A program made the translations under genes and the position numbers. From contig NZ_LT985361.1 of assembly GCF_900269665.1 (NCBI RefSeq), positions 5,805,530 to 5,869,529 of the forward strand: a DNA stretch of 64,000 bases, given 5' to 3'. The notes under the pieces are model-generated. The model had not been told where the DNA came from and did no database searches. It saw only the letters and a list, made by a program, of their open reading frames with translations. Origin of the DNA: Nocardia suismassiliense. GTDB lineage: Bacteria > Actinomycetota > Actinomycetes > Mycobacteriales > Mycobacteriaceae. This document shows positions 59,741 through 64,000 of the stretch, piece after piece (the first letter of the stretch is position 1; each line of letters begins with the position of its first letter).

Positions 59741-62700
59741 ATGAATGCACGTTTTGAGGCGCCGCCCTTGAATGGGAGCCCTGATCCCATCGCGATAGTG
59801 GGAATGGCTGGCCGGTTCCCCGGAGCGGATGATCCGCAATCGCTGTGGCGGTTGTTGATGAATGGCGAGGAAGCCGTATGTCAGGCCCCACCCGAACGAT
59901 CGTGGCTGAAGAACCTCCACGGCGACCTGCGGGCTCCGGGGAAGGTTGCCACGCCGCGTGCCGGGTTCCTGCGGGATGTGGCCGCGTTCGACGCCGCGTT
60001 CTTCGACGTGTCGCCGCGTGAGGCGATGCGCGTGGACCCACAGGGTCGACTGCTGCTCGAAGTGGCGCACGAGGCATTCGAAGATGCCGGTATCGCACCG
60101 GAGCACGCCACCTCGTCACCGGTGGGCGTATTCATCGGATCGACCTACAGTGACTATTGGCTGCGGCAGATCTGGGACATCGATGATCTCAATTTCTACA
60201 CAGATATTGGAACCAGTCGAGCCACCTTGTCGGGTCGGCTGTCTTACTGTTTCAATCTGACCGGCCCTTCGCTGACGGTCGATACGGCCTGCTCATCTTC
60301 GCTGGTAACGGTGCAGTTGGCCTGCCGAAGCCTGCAGGCAGGAGATTGCGATCTCGCGTTGGCCGGCGGCTGCAATATGATCTTGACGCCGTACAATTCG
60401 ATTACTTTCAACGCTGCGGGGGCGCACTCCGCGGATGGCCGGTGCAAATTCGGTGATGCGTCGGCGGACGGGTTCGTCCGTGGTGACGCTGTCTGTTTGG
60501 TGCTGCTGAAGCCGCTAGCGAAAGCACTTGCCGATGGCGACCGAGTGCATGCGGTCATACTCGGCGGCTCCAGCGGGAATAACGGTTTCACAGGCAGTGG
60601 AATAGTCGCACCGAGTATCGAAGGCCAGATCCGAACTCTACGGGCCGCGTATGCGACGGCAGCTGTCGATCCTGCCGATCTCGATTTTGTGGAGGCGCAC
60701 GGCACCGGCACCGCCGCGGGAGACCGGGTTGAGCTCACGGCCCTGGCGACCGTTCTCGGCGAACGCCCCCACGATCGAGGCCGGTGCCTCGTGGGAGCGG
60801 TGAAAGCCAACGTAGGTCACACTGAGGCCGCTGCGGGTGTCGTAGGTTTGGTCAAAGCGATTCTCTGCCTGCGGAACCGAGCGGTGCCGCCTTGTTTGCA
60901 CATCGACCAGCTCAATCCTGCGATCGATTGGGACGACGCTCCGATCGAACTCCCGCGAGCCGCCGTACAGCTCCCTGATCGGCGTTTGCTGGCGGGTGTC
61001 ACCAGCTTCGGCGCGTCGGGATCGAATGTGCATCTCGTGTTATCTTCCCCGCCACCGGTGTCGGCTCCCGAGCAGAGACCGGACCGCAGTGAAGTCCTGG
61101 TGTTGTCGGCGCGCACGAGACCGGCTCTGCGCGCGCTGGCCGAGGCGTACCGGACAATGCTGCATGTCGACGGATCGCGCGTGGCCGACGTCGGCGGCAT
61201 TTGCGCGGGTGCGGCGATCGGGCGACGGCATATGGAGTGGCGGCTGGCGGGCGGCGGCGAGCGCCCCGAGCAGATGGCGGAGGGCTTGACTTGCTACCTG
61301 TCCGATGAACAGCATCCCCGCGTATGGGCGTCGCAGCAGGCCGTGCTCGAGCGCCCCCGCATAGTGTTCGTCTTTCCGGGGCAGGGTTCCCAGTGGCCGG
61401 CCATGGGACGCGAGTTGCGTTCCAACACCGCGGTATTCGCGGAAGCGCTGGCCGATTGCGATCGCGCCGTCGTACAACAGATCGGCTGGTCCCTGATCGA
61501 CGCGGTCGATCGGGAGGATACGGCGTGGCCGCAACTGACCAATTTGGTCCAGCCCGCATTGTGGGCGATGGGTACAGCGTTGGCACGAACTTGGCGGGCA
61601 TGGGGGATCGAACCGGATGCGGTGGTCGGTCAAAGCCAGGGTGAGGTCGCTGCGGCACATGTCGCGGGTGCGTTGAGCACTCAGCAGGCCGCGACGGTCG
61701 TGTGTGCTCGCGCCCAACTGGCGGCGCGACTGTGCCCGCCCGGAGCGATGGCCCTGGTGCAACTGCGGTCCGATGCGGTGGAGGAATTGCTCAACGACCA
61801 GGAGTTCGACGTCTCGGTTGCGGTAATCAACAGTCCGAGTTCCACCGTAGTTTCGGGCGCTCCGACGCAGATCGATCTACTCGACAGTTTCTGTCGGGAC
61901 CACGGGGTGGACTGTCAGATCATCCCGGTCGACTATGCCGCCCACAGCGCGATGGTCGATATCGTGCGTGAGCCGCTCCAACAAGAATTAGCCGGCCTGA
62001 GGCCTGCAGACACCACTACACCGATGTATTCGACGGTGACCGGGACCGTGATCGCCGGAACGGAACTCGGCGATGAGTATTGGTGGCGCAACCTTCGCGA
62101 ACCGGTCCGGCTCGCCGGCACGCTCGCCGCAGCGATCGATGTCGGCCCGACAGTCGTGCTGCAGGTGTCCCCGCATCCGCTGCTGACGCCGGCGATCGAA
62201 GAGATCGGTGCGGCGACGGCTACTCCGGTGACGGCGCTCGGCTCATTGCGCCGCGACCAACCTCAACGCGAGGGCATGCTCGGATCCTTGGCAGCACTGT
62301 ATGCCATGGGCTGCTCAGTGAATTGGGCTGGCGTGTACGGGGATACCCGTCGTGTATTCGATCTTCCACACTACCCGTGGCAGCACACCCAATTCTGGCA
62401 CCAGGCTCCCAGCTGCCCGTGGCCGGCGCTCGGCTCGTCGGGCGAGCCGACCACGCGATCCTCCGCTGCGCCCCCTGCCCAGACCATGCCCGTAATCCAG
62501 TCCGCCACCAATGGCGCAGGCAGCGTGGGCATTTCCGGCGACCACCACAACGTGGCCGACGCACTGAGCGGCACCACACAGCACGTTCGAAGCAAGACAC
62601 TTGATCACCAACGGGACCGATTCCTCCTCGATCACCGGGTCGCCGGACGGTCGGTGATGCCCGGTGCTGGATTCGTCGACGCCGCGCTGTCGGCGGTTGC

Positions 62701-64000
62701 CGAGGTGTTCCCCGACCGGCCGATCACTGTGGAAAGAGCCGAATTCGTGGATCTGCTGCCGCTGGACGCTGCCGATCTCGCCGATATCGAGTTGACGACC
62801 AGCATCGACTCCACGGACCGTCCCATCCGGTTGACAGTGGCCAGCGCCCTGCGTTCCAGCGCCCGGACAGTCAACATGCGCGCGACCGTGCGTTCCGACT
62901 CGATCGAAACCTCTACTGCTATAGACGCTTTGGCGCAAGCGCGAGGCCGATGCACCCGATGGCAGGCAGGTGAGCAGTTCTACCGTGAGCACGCGCGCAG
63001 TGGAAACGAATGGGCAGGGGCGTTCCGCGGGATAACCGAAATGTGGCGCGGATCCGGGGAAGTGGTGACCAGCATCCGCGCTGCCGCCACAGAGGGCTAC
63101 CGGTTCCACCCCGCGGCGCTGGATGCGTGCCTGCAAACCGCATTCGCCGTGATGATCAGCGCGACCAAGGCCGATGGGCGCGGTGGGGTCCTGGTCGGAG
63201 TCGAGGAAATCCAGCTGCTCGCGCCCCGGATCGGTGGGCCGCTGTGGTGTCATGCGCGCACGGCCACAACCAACTCCGAACCGCGGGCCGACGTCACGGT
63301 TTTCGATGCGAGCCAAACGCCGGTTGCCCGCCTGATCGGTGTTCGGGCACGACTTCTGAGTTCGTCGGCCGATAGCCCGGCCCGCCCCGAATCGACTGCC
63401 ACGGTAGACCGATATCGCATCGATTGGCAGCAGGCGAGCCTAGCTCAGCGTCCCTCTCCGGTTGGCGCGTGGCTGGTGATATCGAACGGCGGCGAACAGG
63501 TGCGTGCGCTGGGCGACCGATTCGCCACTGCCGGCGCGACAGTCCTGTCGTGCCCGTCCGATAGCGACGCCACCGAGATCTCCGTAGCTCTCGCGCAGCT
63601 GCCGCCCGGCACCGAGCTGGCGGGTGCCATCTACCTGGCCGCACTGTCGGACGGTATTGATGCCGGCGCATCCGAGCAGGCAGTGCAGTGGGTCGCGGCG
63701 GACCTGTGCACCGGTCTGCGTAACCTCGCACTGGTCCTGCAAGAAGCGGGCCGAACGACGACTCCGGTGGTTGTAGTCACCCGCGGTGCGCAGGCGGCCG
63801 CTGCCGATCCAGCCTGTCCGGCCCCATGGCAGGCCGCGTTGTGGGGGCTCGCACCTGTGCTCGGACAGGAGCAACACCGATCGCTGACCTGCGTCGATCT
63901 CGACCCTGCCACTGTCGACCCCGTCGATGACGCCGACCGGATTCTCAGCGTGCTCAGTCGTTGCGACAACGAGAATCGTCTCGCCGTTCGGCGCGGACGC
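59741..64000 (+). CDS. Type I polyketide synthase, KS-AT-DH-(start of ER/KR region), partial at window end
   Basis: 1420 codons from the ATG at 59741 to the window edge, all in frame. The ketosynthase (about 15-440) has Cys184 in VDTACSSSL, His320 in EAHGTGT and His360 in NVGHTEA. The acyltransferase (about 535-850) has FPGQGSQW, the active GQSQGE near 630 and YAAHS near 732; the YASH-like motif predicts methylmalonyl-CoA. The dehydratase (about 950-1230) has HRVAGRSVMP with the catalytic His and a DACLQ motif near 1127, so it looks active. Residues from about 1240 begin the structural part of the ketoreductase region. There is no N-terminal docking helix, so the protein may start a pathway or be iterative, as in mycocerosic acid synthases. 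The rest lies outside the window. Confidence 0.93.
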   Translation, partial: MNARFEAPPLNGSPDPIAIVGMAGRFPGADDPQSLWRLLMNGEEAVCQAPPERSWLKNLHGDLRAPGKVATPRAGFLRDVAAFDAAFFDVSPREAMRVDPQGRLLLEVAHEAFEDAGIAPEHATSSPVGVFIGSTYSDYWLRQIWDIDDLNFYTDIGTSRATLSGRLSYCFNLTGPSLTVDTACSSSLVTVQLACRSLQAGDCDLALAGGCNMILTPYNSITFNAAGAHSADGRCKFGDASADGFVRGDAVCLVLLKPLAKALADGDRVHAVILGGSSGNNGFTGSGIVAPSIEGQIRTLRAAYATAAVDPADLDFVEAHGTGTAAGDRVELTALATVLGERPHDRGRCLVGAVKANVGHTEAAAGVVGLVKAILCLRNRAVPPCLHIDQLNPAIDWDDAPIELPRAAVQLPDRRLLAGVTSFGASGSNVHLVLSSPPPVSAPEQRPDRSEVLVLSARTRPALRALAEAYRTMLHVDGSRVADVGGICAGAAIGRRHMEWRLAGGGERPEQMAEGLTCYLSDEQHPRVWASQQAVLERPRIVFVFPGQGSQWPAMGRELRSNTAVFAEALADCDRAVVQQIGWSLIDAVDREDTAWPQLTNLVQPALWAMGTALARTWRAWGIEPDAVVGQSQGEVAAAHVAGALSTQQAATVVCARAQLAARLCPPGAMALVQLRSDAVEELLNDQEFDVSVAVINSPSSTVVSGAPTQIDLLDSFCRDHGVDCQIIPVDYAAHSAMVDIVREPLQQELAGLRPADTTTPMYSTVTGTVIAGTELGDEYWWRNLREPVRLAGTLAAAIDVGPTVVLQVSPHPLLTPAIEEIGAATATPVTALGSLRRDQPQREGMLGSLAALYAMGCSVNWAGVYGDTRRVFDLPHYPWQHTQFWHQAPSCPWPALGSSGEPTTRSSAAPPAQTMPVIQSATNGAGSVGISGDHHNVADALSGTTQHVRSKTLDHQRDRFLLDHRVAGRSVMPGAGFVDAALSAVAEVFPDRPITVERAEFVDLLPLDAADLADIELTTSIDSTDRPIRLTVASALRSSARTVNMRATVRSDSIETSTAIDALAQARGRCTRWQAGEQFYREHARSGNEWAGAFRGITEMWRGSGEVVTSIRAAATEGYRFHPAALDACLQTAFAVMISATKADGRGGVLVGVEEIQLLAPRIGGPLWCHARTATTNSEPRADVTVFDASQTPVARLIGVRARLLSSSADSPARPESTATVDRYRIDWQQASLAQRPSPVGAWLVISNGGEQVRALGDRFATAGATVLSCPSDSDATEISVALAQLPPGTELAGAIYLAALSDGIDAGASEQAVQWVAADLCTGLRNLALVLQEAGRTTTPVVVVTRGAQAAAADPACPAPWQAALWGLAPVLGQEQHRSLTCVDLDPATVDPVDDADRILSVLSRCDNENRLAVRRGR

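Overview
The window is high-GC actinomycete DNA, most probably from Nocardia or a close relative in the Mycobacteriales. That is inferred from the Mce-associated YrbE permease pair, MmpL-type exporter, LGFP-repeat cell-surface protein, SARP, PucR and XRE-TPR regulators and Nocardia-like lipoproteins. No rRNA, tRNA or CRISPR array was recognised.

Region 1 (1-2129): a truncated yrbE pair that would head an mce operon running off the left edge, with a divergent MarR regulator.

Region 2 (2192-25640): a biosynthetic cluster with almost the whole gene set for the bipyrrole half of prodiginines and tambjamines (4-methoxy-2,2'-bipyrrole-5-carbaldehyde, MBC). A tightly coupled leftward operon (24492 to 12356) encodes a prolyl carrier protein, an ACP-oxoamine synthase (RedN/PigH type), a prolyl-AMP ligase (RedM/PigI), a type II thioesterase (RedJ), a methyltransferase (RedI/PigF type), a PEP-synthase-like condensing enzyme (RedH/PigC), a double ketosynthase (RedX/PigJ), a prolyl-carrier dehydrogenase (RedW/PigA) and RedY. 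A rightward operon (8194-12284) encodes a phosphopantetheinyl transferase, a nitroreductase-family enzyme (candidate for the RedV/PigM step) and an MmpL exporter. A second leftward operon (7936-2192) encodes a fatty acyl-AMP ligase-ACP, a KAS III-like enzyme and a UbiB/ABC1 kinase fused to a class III aminotransferase. It seems to replace the known monopyrrole or alkylamine routes and is the most novel part. A SARP activator lies at the right edge, with a regular array of TGAC elements in the shared intergenic region.

Region 3 (25655-33781): ordinary accessory genes: a PucR regulator, epoxide hydrolase/TetR with two perfect operators, a pentapeptide-repeat protein, a HAD remnant, MerR/methyltransferase with an operator, small mobile-looking ORFs and a lipoprotein cut short by an amber codon.

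Region 4 (34313-37167): a secreted LGFP-repeat protein ending in a NucA/NucB-type nuclease domain, and a small membrane-anchored protein sharing a segment with it.

Region 5 (38302-56475): a large serine recombinase followed by cargo cut by three 57-bp direct repeats (39949, 46772, 56419). Segment A holds two HEPN proteins around a nuclease-STAND ATPase. Segment B holds a winged-helix/restriction-endonuclease-like protein, a PIN-like protein, a DUF4365-Eco29kI fusion nuclease, then NUDIX, GNAT and XRE-TPR genes and two conserved small genes. This looks like a defence island.

Region 6 (56499-59606): a junkyard with degraded Tn3-family and IS6-family transposases, hypothetical genes and a compositionally odd gene pair. 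Region 7 (59741-64000): the start of a type I polyketide synthase (KS-AT-DH-start of the reductive region) that continues beyond the window.
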